Positions 41,878-53,390 of a stretch of DNA of 64,000 nucleotides are shown here, piece by piece; the stretch's first letter is position 1, and every line of letters starts with the position of its first letter. The stretch lies in NCBI GenBank assembly GCA_963665575.2, contig CAXXDW010000006.1, forward strand, positions 1 to 64,000. The letters run 5' to 3'. The notes below the pieces were generated by a model. It did no database searches, was not told the DNA's origin, and worked only from the letters and a program-made list of their open reading frames with translations. The DNA is from Rariloculus sp963665575 (lineage in GTDB: Bacteria; Pseudomonadota; Gammaproteobacteria; Steroidobacterales; Rariloculaceae). A program made the translations under genes and the position numbers.

Positions 41878-42912
41878 ATGACTGACGAAACGAGACAGGC
41901 AACGGGCTCAACGGCGGCAACCGCCGATGTCGGCCGCGACATCGTGGGTGAACTTGTAAGGGCGGGTGGGCGTCGGCCAACACCTTCCGCTGCCGATTAC
42001 GAGCAGGTCCTTGCGGTTGCACGGGAAGCATGGCAGGAGCAGGTTCGCTCTCGGCGCCGGCGCCGGCGCCGGCGTTACTTCGCACTTGCCGCGGCGGCCG
42101 CAGTTTTCGCGATCGGCATACCTTTGACGATGCGGTTGCTGACGCCAGCGCCGCCGCCCGTCATCGCGTTCACTACCGTCCTTGATGGACAGGTCATGGT
42201 TTTCGATGCGAATGAAGAAACCTGGCGGACGGTGGACGACAGCGCCGTCGAATGGACGGCGGGCGCAAGGCTCCGAACCTCGACCGGAAACCGGGTCGCC
42301 CTGGATCTCACCCAAGGCGGGTCCTTGCGCGTCGACGAGTCGACCGAACTGACGCTGGCATCGATCGCGCAGGTCGAACTCGTCGCTGGCACGATGTACT
42401 TCGATTCGAGCGCGGCTACGGGCAACGGCAGCCTGGAGGTCGTCACAGCTTACGGCTTGCTACGTACCATCGGAACCCAGTTTGAAGCCACGACTTTTGC
42501 GGATGCGCTGCGCGTACGCATCCGGGAAGGCAGCGTGGCGGTTCAGCGCGGACCGCAGTTTCCCGAATTGACCGGCGCCGCGGGCGAACAGCTACGCCTC
42601 GACTCCGGGGGCAGTGCACAAAGCACGCCATTCCCTGCCCATGATCCGGAATGGTCATGGGCGATCGCCCTTGCGGATGCGCCGCCGATCGACGGCCGGC
42701 CGCTCATCGAGCTTCTGGACTGGGTCGTCAGGGAGACCGGCCATGAGCTGCGGTTCGCCGATCCTGCCGTCGAACGGCAGACGCGCCTCATCACCATGCG
42801 CGGGAACCTCGGCAACGTACCACCGCTTGAGGCGCTGGAAATCGCGCTCGCGACAACGGACCTCGATCACGTTGTTCTGGACGATGGCGTAGTATTGATC
42901 CGAACGCGATAG
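41878..42912 (+). CDS. FecR-type anti-sigma regulator with STN-like C-terminus
   Basis: 344 residues. The cytoplasmic N-terminal part ends in an eight-arginine run, encoded by a CGGCGC-type hexanucleotide repeat at 42052-42073. A single membrane helix follows (YFALAAAAAVFAIGIPLTMR, about residues 67-86). The periplasmic FecR domain comes next (LDGQVMVFDANEETWRTVDD, GSLRVDESTELTLASIAQVE, EVVTAYGLLRTIGTQFEATT). The last 75 residues (LIELLDWVVRETGHELRFAD, LEALEIALATTDL) resemble an STN domain. It relays signal from the receptor to the sigma factor at the inner membrane. Confidence 0.88.
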   Translation: MTDETRQATGSTAATADVGRDIVGELVRAGGRRPTPSAADYEQVLAVAREAWQEQVRSRRRRRRRRYFALAAAAAVFAIGIPLTMRLLTPAPPPVIAFTTVLDGQVMVFDANEETWRTVDDSAVEWTAGARLRTSTGNRVALDLTQGGSLRVDESTELTLASIAQVELVAGTMYFDSSAATGNGSLEVVTAYGLLRTIGTQFEATTFADALRVRIREGSVAVQRGPQFPELTGAAGEQLRLDSGGSAQSTPFPAHDPEWSWAIALADAPPIDGRPLIELLDWVVRETGHELRFADPAVERQTRLITMRGNLGNVPPLEALEIALATTDLDHVVLDDGVVLIRTR

Positions 42913-42939
42913 ACGCAACACGGGCAACCTCGCGTCACC

Positions 42940-45273
42940 GTGCGAAAAAGCGTATTTCATCTGTTGGCCGTCGTGCTTGGCCTGAACTGTTGCGGCGTAC
43001 TGGCGGTGGAACCCGACGAACTGCGTGGGCTGCCGCTGGAACAGGCGCTTGAGGTCTTGCGCGCCGAAGGCCTTGCGATCATCTACAGCAATGACCTGGT
43101 CAAGCCGTGGATGCGTGTTCTCTCGGTTCCGGAATCCGGCGATCCACTCGAAATCCTGACCGGAATCCTTGAGCCAGCCGGACTCGCGGTCAGGCCCGGT
43201 CCCGACGGCAGCGTGCTTGTCGTGCGCGGTCCCGGGGCAGCTTCCGAGGCCGATTATCCACCCGCCGCCGATGCCCCGGACATTGAACCGGAACTGAATA
43301 TCAACACGCCACAGCCACGCCCCATCGAGGAAATCGTCGTTGCCGGCAGCCGCTATCAACTCGCCAGGACCGTCGGCCAATCCATGGTTCGTCTTTGGAG
43401 CGGACACCTCGAATACATGCCCGATCTCGGCGACGACGCGCTCCGGCCCGTCGCGCGCCTGCCGGGAGTCGGCAGCGACAGCGTGGGCGCGAAACCGAGT
43501 ATGCGCGGCGGAGAAACCCGCGAGACGATCGTGCATTTCGACGGCCTGCGCCTGCACGACCCTTTTCACCTGCAGGACTTTAACAACCTTTTCAGTGCCA
43601 TCGACCCGAGGCTCGTCGCTTCCATGGATGTCTTCACCGGCGGTTTCCCGGCGGCTTACGGGGGCGTAGTGAGCGGCATCATCGACATCGCCTCACTGAC
43701 GGCGCCGGAGAGGCGTTTCCACGAGGTGTCGGTGAGCCTGTTCAATGTGTCGGTGGTGAGTTCCGGAACGTTCGCCAATGGAAGTTGGGTCGGCTCGGTC
43801 CGCAGAAGCACGCTGGACCTTTACCACGAGTCCTCCGAAAACTATGACGGACGGCCCATCTATCTGAACACCTACGCGAAGCTCGCCTACCGGCTCAGCG
43901 ACAGCTTGCAGGTGACCGGCAACTTCCTGCTGTTCGACGACGATGTCACCGTCACCCATCTCGACGGGCGCCAGCACGTGCACGCCACCGGCGAAGACAG
44001 CTATCTGTGGCTGCGTTTCGATCACTCGCCGGGGCAACGGTGGACGGGCACGACCCTTGTGGCGCGTACGCGCCTCGGTGATGAGCGGTCGGGCTTCAGT
44101 TATCTTGAGGGGGTGTCCTCCGGCCGGCTCGAGGATGCGCGCGTCTCGCGTGTGTTCACGGTCAAGAGCGACTGGTCCGCGACAATCAACGAACGTGTTC
44201 TGGTCCACCTTGGCGGTCTGCTCGGCGACATGCAGGGGGAATACGTCTACGCCGACGAAGTGGCTTATGACGTGCTGGTCGATTTTCCGGGCGCCGCGAG
44301 CACGCCGGCGCACTCTCGCGACATACGCATGTACCCGGATGGCGCGCAGTACGCGCTGTACGGCAGCGTCCGCTACGCTCCCGGAGACCGCCTGGCTGTC
44401 GAAGCCGGCCTGCGCTGGGATCGTCAGACGCTCAGCCGCGAACGACCCGACACCGCGTCGCCCCGCGTCGGGCTGCGCTACCGGCTCACCGACGGCTTGT
44501 ACCTAAAAGGCAGTCTTGGCAGGTTCTGGCAGGCGCAGGCCATCTACGAGCTGCAACTTGAAGACGGCGTGCAGCGCTACTTTCCGCCGCAGCGCGCCGA
44601 CCATACCGTCATCGGCATCGAAAGCGAGTTCCGCTCGGGCCTCCGGCTCAGACTCGAAGCCTATCGCAAGCAGATGAGCGAACTGCGCCCGCGATTTGAG
44701 AACCTGCTTAACCCGCTGACCATGTTTCCGGAGTTGAAGCCTGACCGAATCCGGATCGCACCGGACAAGGCCGAGGCACGCGGTTTCGAGATGTTCGTGG
44801 AACAGCAGGCGCGCGACAACCTGACCTGGTGGGCGGGCTATAGCTGGTCGCGCTTCACGGACGAGCTTGGCGGGCATTCGACGCTCAGGAGTTGGGACCG
44901 CACACACACGCTGAGCAGCGGGCTGATCCTGAATACCGCCCGCTGGAATTTCAGCCTCGGATTAATTCAACACGACGGATGGCCGACCACTCCCGTGGCC
45001 TTGAACCCGAGCGGCCGGATCGTCGCAACCGGCAAACGCAATTCCGAGCGCACCGGTGCATACCGTTCTGTCGATCTGCGGCTGACGCGCAAGTTCCAAC
45101 TGCCGCGCAGCGCCCTGGCTGTGTTTGTCGAAGTGACCAACATGTTCGACCGCTCGAACCCTTACACGAGGGAATACGAGTTCAGGCGCCATGCCGACAG
45201 CGATGAGCTGTGGCTCCAGACGCTGAACAGTCTGCCCAGGGTTCACTCGGCGGGATTCACCTGGACCTTTTGA
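42940..45273 (+). CDS. TonB-dependent receptor with N-terminal STN signalling domain
   Basis: 777 residues from a GTG. Signal peptide at about 1-22 (HLLAVVLGLNCCGVLA). An STN domain is at 25-95 (LRGLPLEQALEVLRAEGLAI, NDLVKPWMRVLSV) and a TonB-box-like IEEIVVAGSRYQ is near 128. The plug has KPSMRGGETRETIVHFDGLR and VDVFTGG-like MDVFTGGFPAAYGG. The barrel ends SAGFTWTF with the aromatic terminus. The STN domain marks it as a transducer that signals through the adjacent FecR and ECF sigma, as FecA does. The ligand is unknown, and the sequence is not clearly a siderophore receptor. Confidence 0.88.
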   Translation: MRKSVFHLLAVVLGLNCCGVLAVEPDELRGLPLEQALEVLRAEGLAIIYSNDLVKPWMRVLSVPESGDPLEILTGILEPAGLAVRPGPDGSVLVVRGPGAASEADYPPAADAPDIEPELNINTPQPRPIEEIVVAGSRYQLARTVGQSMVRLWSGHLEYMPDLGDDALRPVARLPGVGSDSVGAKPSMRGGETRETIVHFDGLRLHDPFHLQDFNNLFSAIDPRLVASMDVFTGGFPAAYGGVVSGIIDIASLTAPERRFHEVSVSLFNVSVVSSGTFANGSWVGSVRRSTLDLYHESSENYDGRPIYLNTYAKLAYRLSDSLQVTGNFLLFDDDVTVTHLDGRQHVHATGEDSYLWLRFDHSPGQRWTGTTLVARTRLGDERSGFSYLEGVSSGRLEDARVSRVFTVKSDWSATINERVLVHLGGLLGDMQGEYVYADEVAYDVLVDFPGAASTPAHSRDIRMYPDGAQYALYGSVRYAPGDRLAVEAGLRWDRQTLSRERPDTASPRVGLRYRLTDGLYLKGSLGRFWQAQAIYELQLEDGVQRYFPPQRADHTVIGIESEFRSGLRLRLEAYRKQMSELRPRFENLLNPLTMFPELKPDRIRIAPDKAEARGFEMFVEQQARDNLTWWAGYSWSRFTDELGGHSTLRSWDRTHTLSSGLILNTARWNFSLGLIQHDGWPTTPVALNPSGRIVATGKRNSERTGAYRSVDLRLTRKFQLPRSALAVFVEVTNMFDRSNPYTREYEFRRHADSDELWLQTLNSLPRVHSAGFTWTF

Positions 45274-45289
45274 CCGAAACACGAAGGCA

Positions 45290-45898
45290 ATGAGTAACAC
45301 AAACGCAAACTTCATCATGGTGGCCAATGTCGACACGGCACCCCTGCTTGCGGAACTCGACGCCGCTGCAGAGCTGTGGAAATGGGATACAAGCCGCCAA
45401 CGCAAGGTCCGCTGCCAGCGGCACACGGAGAACATCTTCCTGCGCGCCGCGATGAAGCCGCTGCCGCCGGGCGCAAAAAACGCGAACGACGTGCACGAGT
45501 GCCGCGTGATGAAAATGGTCGCCAGGTTTCCGCTGACGCTGCAATTCTGCGAGAGCGTCGCCGCTTCAATTGCGGGTGAATTGGGCCGGGTAACGCTGGT
45601 TTCGCTGTTGCCCGAAAGCCAGGTATTTCCACACGTGGACACAGGCGCGTACTACCGCATCAGGGACCGCTACCACCTCGTGCTCAGGAGTCGGGACGGC
45701 AGTCCCTTGACCGCGGGGGATGAGACTGCGGTCATGCGCGAAGGCGAACTGTGGATCTTCAACAACAAGGTGCGGCACTGGGCGATGAATCCGTCCAGCG
45801 AACCGCGAATCCACTTGATTTTCGATGTGCTGCCCGCAGCCGGCCGCGGGCACTTCGTGTACCCGCTGGAGAGCAAAACGCCCCGCGACGGTTCCTGA
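45290..45898 (+). CDS. Aspartyl/asparaginyl beta-hydroxylase-like 2-oxoglutarate dioxygenase
   Basis: 202 residues, no signal peptide, so presumably cytoplasmic. A double-stranded beta-helix core is visible: iron ligands H115 and D117 in FPHVDTGAYYRIRDRYHLVL, distal H163 in NNKVRHWAMN, and the 2-oxoglutarate-binding R173 in EPRIHLIFDV. These fit the Asp/Asn hydroxylase family (PF05118). It begins 17 bp after the TonB receptor, so it belongs to the ECF-FecR-receptor operon. Its substrate could be a free amino acid, a peptide or a protein side chain. Confidence 0.85.
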   Translation: MSNTNANFIMVANVDTAPLLAELDAAAELWKWDTSRQRKVRCQRHTENIFLRAAMKPLPPGAKNANDVHECRVMKMVARFPLTLQFCESVAASIAGELGRVTLVSLLPESQVFPHVDTGAYYRIRDRYHLVLRSRDGSPLTAGDETAVMREGELWIFNNKVRHWAMNPSSEPRIHLIFDVLPAAGRGHFVYPLESKTPRDGS

Positions 45899-45957
45899 AC
45901 GCGACTCCCTTCCGAAGGCCCCACGCTGATGCCGGTCGTGCAGAGAGCTGACGTCCG

Positions 45958-47988
<2,031 letters not shown>

Positions 47989-48117
47989 GACAACGCTCCC
48001 GGCGACTTCTTCCGTCGGATGGTGGGTACGCCCTGACGGGAACCGCTGGTACGCAACGTTGAGTCCCCCGTCACGTGCATGGGTCATGCCGCCGGACGCT
48101 TCACTACTTGTGACGGT

Positions 48118-49665
48118 CTAGCCGCGCGAATCCTTCGCCTGGATCGTGGGCTGCAGCGTTTTTACAGCAGCGGCAAGGGCGTGCGCCGCCGAATCGACGC
48201 GTACGGAGTTGTCGTAGACCTCGGTGCGCAAGGCGCCGAGCACTCGCGGCTTTCTTGAGACGTAAAATGCGTCGCGCTCGTCGCGAAACTGCAGTTGCCG
48301 CAGCGAGCGCACCCCGCGCTCGACGGCTTGCCGGTAGGCCTCGGTTCGCGCATCGTCGCCGAGCGTGCGGGCCAGCGCCAGGGCGTCGGCAAGCCCTTCG
48401 AGATAAACACCGGTGGAAGCCGCGTGAGGCGGACCGAATTCCCGATGCCTCGGGTCGTAGAACCTCCCGCGAAGATCCTCGGTCAATCCGTCCCATTGCT
48501 GCATCGGCAACAACCAGTCATTGATCTCGAATACGAAATCGGCCAACTCACGCCGTTTGGTGTGCGCGTAGAGTGCAGCGCAGGCTTGCGTATGCCAGGG
48601 AATGAAAGCCGGATTTCGAGCACGGCGATGCCGCTGCCTGCAACGCTCGAACGTCTCGGTGAATCGCTCGACCGAAGGTGCGCAGGACGCCCGCCGGCGT
48701 ATCGCCTCCGCCCAGAAAAGAAGTGCTTCGCCACTGTAGAAGTTCCAGTTCTGGCCGTCGCGCGCCTGTGGAAAGAAAAATGTCCGAAATCCGTCCGGTC
48801 CGCCGGCAAGCGAGTCCACGCCGGCAGCCAGCATCTTGAGTTCTCCCGCAAACTCCTCGCTCGCGGGACTCTCGAGGATCGCCAGAGCGGCGAGCGCCGC
48901 GGCGCCCAGTTTGGCGCCGCTTCGTTCGACGATCGCACCGCGACCGCCGCCGATATCGCTGAAATAGCGGCGCAGGTTGTAGCGCAAGTTGCGGACCGCA
49001 GCCTCCCGAATCTCGGCGCTGTCGCGAAGTTCACCGAAACGCGCCAGAGCCAGCGATGCCAGGAACCGTCGAATGGCGTTGTCTGCCGGCGATTCCTCCC
49101 CGCGGCTCGGCCAATATTTGTACGGAAGCGCGCCGTTGGGAGACATGTTGCAGAGCATCCATTGCGCAATGCCCTCGGCGATTTCCGCGGCACGGTTTTC
49201 CACGCTCGAAGACTCCAGACGAACCAGCGAGCCACCGCGGTACAACTCGGTCGGCTTCGTTCCGTCGCCGGCAATCAACAACTGTCGCGCGGAAAGCTCG
49301 CGGAGCGTGCCATGCTTTGCGAACTCGCTCGCGCCGGCGCCGTGTCGCTCGATAAATCGCTCCAGCGCGCGCCTGAAAGACAGGTTGGCAGCGAGCATTC
49401 GGGTCGGCGAGTACCGGACCGCGCTGTCACCCAGAGCGACTTCCATCCCGACGATGCCCTGTACACGCGGATAGAAGGATTCGGAGAATCGCTCCGGTAC
49501 GACCGGGCGCGAACGCTCCACGACACAGACCTCTATCCGCTCATCCGGGCGTGCCCCGAGATGTCGCGGCAAGTCGGACAGCGCGACATCGCCGAGCCAC
49601 CCATGGCGCCTGGCCAAACCGTCACGTCGGACACAGAACCAGATCATGGATTTGCTGAGGCGCAC
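48118..49665 (-). CDS. Unknown protein, probable alpha/alpha-toroid fold
   Basis: 515 residues, no signal peptide. The middle and C-terminal parts (about 160-500) are rows of helices with aromatic and Gly-rich loops (EGIAQWMLCNMSPNGALPYK, NWNFYSGEALLFWAEAIRRR, FIPWHTQACAALYAHTKRRE, STGVYLEGLADALALARTLG). This resembles six-hairpin glycosidase or epimerase-like toroids. The first 150 residues form a separate unrecognised domain. The start is GTG at 49663-49665 with GAGGT eight bases upstream. It precedes the DUF5666 gene by about 130 bp on the same strand, so the two may be linked. Enzyme activity is not assigned. Confidence 0.6.
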   Translation of the reverse strand: MRLSKSMIWFCVRRDGLARRHGWLGDVALSDLPRHLGARPDERIEVCVVERSRPVVPERFSESFYPRVQGIVGMEVALGDSAVRYSPTRMLAANLSFRRALERFIERHGAGASEFAKHGTLRELSARQLLIAGDGTKPTELYRGGSLVRLESSSVENRAAEIAEGIAQWMLCNMSPNGALPYKYWPSRGEESPADNAIRRFLASLALARFGELRDSAEIREAAVRNLRYNLRRYFSDIGGGRGAIVERSGAKLGAAALAALAILESPASEEFAGELKMLAAGVDSLAGGPDGFRTFFFPQARDGQNWNFYSGEALLFWAEAIRRRASCAPSVERFTETFERCRQRHRRARNPAFIPWHTQACAALYAHTKRRELADFVFEINDWLLPMQQWDGLTEDLRGRFYDPRHREFGPPHAASTGVYLEGLADALALARTLGDDARTEAYRQAVERGVRSLRQLQFRDERDAFYVSRKPRVLGALRTEVYDNSVRVDSAAHALAAAVKTLQPTIQAKDSRG

Positions 49666-49821
49666 ATGGACTTACCTCGTGAACTCTCGAGCCCTCAAGT
49701 GTAACGACGCAGCGCGAAGCGGAGTCCTTCGCGATGCGCGCGAACGGCGTCGATCCGGGGCCGGAAGTCGTTTGTGTTGCCGGGACCGTTGCACTACAGT
49801 GATTCCTTGAGGCTCCATGCA

Positions 49822-50331
49822 ATGAACGTCCTCGCCGCAATTCGCCGACGGCAGAAGCGCTGGACACCCAGACTGTCCGCGCTCCTCGCCGTTGTCTGGG
49901 TCGGAATGCTGTGGCAACCGTGCGCCTCGGCGACGGACATGGACGGGGATGCCGGGCATGCCGGCCACGCCGAAACCACCCTCCCTGCCGGACATGCCGG
50001 ACATCTGGACCACTCAAGTCATGCCGGCCATACCGGGCACGGCGAACAGGAACAGGCGGAGCGCCATTGCCCGCACTGCCCGTCCTCGGCGCACGCCGAT
50101 TGCGCGACCCTCACCGAAGAGTGTGCGTCCCTCGATCGATTCGACGCGGACAGGCGGACGGCGAAACTCAACTTCGGTGCCGGCGCGGACGAAGTACCGC
50201 AAGTACCGTTACCGCGCTGGACCGAATTGCGGCCACTGCCCCGGCCAACCGTTTCCGCAGGGCCGGACCACTGCGGATTCCTTCCCAAAGGCCCACCCCC
50301 CAACATCCTTTTCTGCGTCTATCTGAGCTAG
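49822..50331 (+). CDS. His-rich periplasmic metal-binding protein of the copper locus
   Basis: 169 residues. Signal peptide at about 1-37. Then two histidine clusters (GHAGHAE at 45-51, GHAGHLDHSSHAGHTGHGEQ at 58-77) and a CPHCP motif at 83-87, with two further cysteines. This composition is typical of small periplasmic copper or silver chelators beside Cus-type efflux genes, though the protein is not one of the well-defined families. The ATG at 49822 is the first one not immediately followed by a stop. It lies 48 bp before the outer-membrane efflux gene on the same strand. Confidence 0.7.
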   Translation: MNVLAAIRRRQKRWTPRLSALLAVVWVGMLWQPCASATDMDGDAGHAGHAETTLPAGHAGHLDHSSHAGHTGHGEQEQAERHCPHCPSSAHADCATLTEECASLDRFDADRRTAKLNFGAGADEVPQVPLPRWTELRPLPRPTVSAGPDHCGFLPKGPPPNILFCVYLS

Positions 50332-50379
50332 CGATCTCCCTGCGACCGTTCTTTTCCGGTTTCAGGCAAGGAGATCGTT

Positions 50380-51826
50380 ATGTCGTTTCTGCGTGGGCAT
50401 GCGTCCCACATAAATCGCCGTTCCGGCACGCACGCCCGGCAGCGCCTCCGGCGATGTCCGGCAACCCGTCGTAACTGTCCCGCACCGCATCGGGGTCGGC
50501 GCTGGCGTTCGCACGCAATAGCAGCCGTCGCTGCCGTGTGCATTTGCGCTTTCGCCACAAGCGTCGCAAACGCTCAGGAGGCTGCTCCTCCTGCGGATGT
50601 CGGCCAGGCGCGCGGACTCGCGCTCGCCGCCGCCGTCGAAATCGCGCTGTCCTCCAACCCCCACTACGCCGCGATGCTCGCCCGGGGCCCGGGCGCTGCA
50701 GGAGATCCCACCGCAGGCCGGCGCCCTGCCCGATCCGACCGTCGGCCTGAACGCGATGAACCTGCCGGTCGACTCGTTCAGCCTCGATCGCGAGCCGATG
50801 ACCCAGCTTCAGCTCACGTTCAGCCAGGCGATTCCCTTCCCCGGCAACCGCCGACTCCTCGTGGACGCTGCGCAGCACGAAGCCGATGCGGGTTTCGCGA
50901 GTGTCGAGGACACGGCCCTGGTGCTTGCGGCACGCGTCCGGACGACCTGGTGGCGTCTTTTCCAGCAGGACCGCGCGCTGCAGATCGTCGAGCAGAACCA
51001 GGCGCTCATGCGGGATTTCATCGAGATCGCCCAGAGCAAGTATCGGGTCGGAGACGGACTGCAGCAGGACGTGCTGCTCGCGCAGCTCGAGCTTTCGCGC
51101 TTGCTCGAGCGTGAGCTGCGCGTGGCTGCGATGCGTTCGCAAGCACAGGCGGCGCTCGCGGAGTTGCTCGATCTCGGCTCCGGGGAAGGCATCGCCCTGC
51201 CTCAGACGCCCGCCAACCTGCGCTTGCCCGACGTGCCCACGGTAGACGAGTTGCTGCAGTCGGCCGTCGCCAACCATCCCGCGCTGGCCGCCGACAACGC
51301 GCTCGTGGACGCGGCCCGTGCGCGGCTGGATCTCTCCGAGCGGTACACGCGCCCGAATTTCTCGGTGGGCGCGGGCTACGGCTACCGACAGGGCGAGGAT
51401 CCGCTGCGCGGCGGCGACCGTTCCGATTTCGTGAGCTTCATGTTCAACGTCAGCGTCCCGCTTTACGCCGAATCGAAACAGCGCCGGGCGATTGAACAGC
51501 GCAACCACGAAGTCTCGCAGCGCCGGCTGATGCTGCGCCATACGCTGGGCTCCATTCAGTCCGCGATCGCCGCGCACCGCGCCGAATACGAGGCCGCTCG
51601 CGAAGAGGTCTCGCTGCTCGAGACCGCGATCATTCCCCAGGCGCAGCAGACGGTGACGTCGATGCTCGCGGCCTACCAGGTCAACGAAGTCGACTTTCTG
51701 AACGTCCTGAACAGCCAGCTCACGCTCTACAACTCCCAGATCAACTACTGGGAAGCACTCGGCACGGCCAAGGCAGCGCTCGCGGAACTCGCGGCAGCCG
51801 CCGGCATGGAGGTGCTATATGAATAG
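50380..51826 (+). CDS. Outer-membrane efflux protein, CusC/CzcC-like, apparent +1 frameshift
   Basis: TolC-type channel of a tripartite metal efflux pump, about 481 residues once repaired. The ATG at 50380 follows AAGGAG by six bases and opens a signal region ending ATSVANAQE. The frame is right through NPHYAAMLAR, then lost. The downstream frame picks up at RALQEIPPQAGALPDPTVGL and continues to the stop through two OEP repeats. One extra G in the GGGG run at 50684-50687 accounts for it. The stop overlaps the cusB-like start (ATGAATAG), supporting one operon. Confidence 0.82.
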
Positions 51827-53093
51827 AACGATCCTGATTGCGTTCGGCCTCGTTGTCATCGCGGCCCTGTCGGGCGGCGGTGGCTACTGGCTCGCGGGCC
51901 AGCACATGGCACCGACGCCGGTCGCAGCGGACGCGGCCGACGACGAACCGGAACCCTTGTTCTACCGGCACCCGCACTCGCCGGACATCACGTCAGCGGT
52001 CCCGGCCAGGGACGAGATGGGCATGGACTACGTCCCGGTCTATGCCGACTCCCTCGCGGGCTCCGGTCCCGCGGGCACTGTCCTCATCGACCCGGTGACC
52101 GTTCAAAACATCGGCGTGCGCACGGCACCGGCCGAGCGGCGCACGCTCGCGCGTACGGTCCACACGCTCGGGCGCGTCGACTACGACGAGCGGCGCATCA
52201 CGCGGCTGCATCCGAAGGTCGACGGCTGGATCGACGAACTCTATGTCGAAACCACCGGCGAACCGATCGACGCGGACGAGATCCTGCTCAGCATCTACGC
52301 GCCGCAACTCGTCGTCACGCAGCAGGAGTACCTCGTGGCGCTGCGCAACCGGGACACGTTGAATGCGAGCCCGTTTCCCGACGTCCGCCGGGGCGCCGGC
52401 GACCTCGTGCAGTCGACCCTCGACCGGCTGCGGCTGCTCGACGTGCCCGAACACCAGATCACCGAGCTGACCGAGACGGGAACGGTGCAGGAACAGCTCC
52501 ACATCCACTCCCCTGCCCCGGGCATCGTGATCAACATTGGCGCCCGCGAAGGGCAGTACGTCACGCCACAGACCGAGCTCTACACGATCGCCGATCTCAC
52601 GGCGGTCTGGGTGCTCGTCGACATCTTCGAGGACGAACTGCCCTGGGTACGGGCCGGCGATCTCGCCCGCATGACCGTCGCCGCTGCACCGGGACGCGTT
52701 TTCGAGGGCCGCCTGACCTACATCTATCCGTATGCCGAAAGCCGGACGCGCACCATCAAGGCACGGCTCGAGTTCGCCAACGCCGATCTCGTTCTCAAAC
52801 CCGACATGTTCGCCGACGTCACCATCGAGGCGAGCCCCGAGGAAGGCGTGGTGGCCGTGCCTTCCGAGGCCATCGTACGCTCGGGCCTGCGCGAGCAGGT
52901 CTACGTCGTGCGTGCACCGGGCAGGTTCGAGCCCCGGGAGGTCCGGCACGGTGTCCAGAGCAACGGCTTCACGCAGATCCTCGAAGGCGTGCAGGCGGGC
53001 GAGGAAGTCGTCGTATCCGCGCAGTTCCTCATCGATTCCGAGTCGAAACTGCGCGAGGCCGCGGCGAAGATGCTGGAGGCGGTCGATGATTAG
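51819..53093 (+). CDS. RND efflux periplasmic adaptor, CusB-like
   Basis: 424 residues. An N-terminal membrane anchor or signal (ILIAFGLVVIAALSGGGGYW) is followed by a heavy-metal-binding segment with the conserved RDEMGMDYVPVY (Met67, Met69). The barrel-sandwich and hairpin domains follow (RLHPKVDGWIDELYVETTGE, IHSPAPGIVINIGAREGQYV). The membrane-proximal domain is at the C-terminus (VPSEAIVRSGLREQVYVV). CusB-type adaptors hand Cu(I)/Ag(I) to the pump; metal identity is inferred from the HMBD and the His-rich neighbour. Confidence 0.85.
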   Translation: MNRTILIAFGLVVIAALSGGGGYWLAGQHMAPTPVAADAADDEPEPLFYRHPHSPDITSAVPARDEMGMDYVPVYADSLAGSGPAGTVLIDPVTVQNIGVRTAPAERRTLARTVHTLGRVDYDERRITRLHPKVDGWIDELYVETTGEPIDADEILLSIYAPQLVVTQQEYLVALRNRDTLNASPFPDVRRGAGDLVQSTLDRLRLLDVPEHQITELTETGTVQEQLHIHSPAPGIVINIGAREGQYVTPQTELYTIADLTAVWVLVDIFEDELPWVRAGDLARMTVAAAPGRVFEGRLTYIYPYAESRTRTIKARLEFANADLVLKPDMFADVTIEASPEEGVVAVPSEAIVRSGLREQVYVVRAPGRFEPREVRHGVQSNGFTQILEGVQAGEEVVVSAQFLIDSESKLREAAAKMLEAVDD

Positions 53094-53204
53094 CAGGACG
53101 GTCGAGGCGTCGAGCGGGCATCAGCTTCTCGTCGCCGGCGCCCAAGCGGCCTCGACCCCCGCCTCCACGACAGTTGCTGCGTCGCGCCGGGGCCGCTTGC
53201 CCGT

Positions 53205-53390
53205 CGCGATTCCCGTCGTGCTAACGGGAGACCGGCAATGATCGGGCGCATCATCCAGGCGTCGACCGAGAACCGGATTCTCTCCGCGATTCCCGTCGTA
53301 CTGCCGGGAGACCGGCAATGATCGGGCGCATCATCGAAGCGTCGATCGAGAACCGGGTTCTCGTCACGATCCTCGTCGTGCTGCTGGCGG
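53205..53390. repeat. 80-bp tandem duplication spanning the cusA start
   Basis: The block around the ribosome-binding site and first codons of the cusA-like gene is present at 53205-53284 and 53285-53364, with a partial third copy at 53365-53390 inside the gene. Copies share GGGAGACCGGCAATGATCGG and CGCATCATC and differ at a few bases. The unit is 80 bp, not a multiple of three, so the upstream copy is out of frame with the gene. Confidence 0.9.
53238..53321 (+). other. Short upstream reading frame coupled to cusA
   Basis: From the duplicated ATG at 53238 a 27-codon frame reads MIGRIIQASTENRIL, then SAIPVVLPGDRQ and TGA. The TGA (53319-53321) overlaps the real cusA ATG (53318-53320). The first residues copy the true pump start (MIGRIIEASIENRVL). 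It has the same ribosome-binding sequence as the gene, so ribosomes may well translate it. Whether it matters for expression is unknown. Confidence 0.5.
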
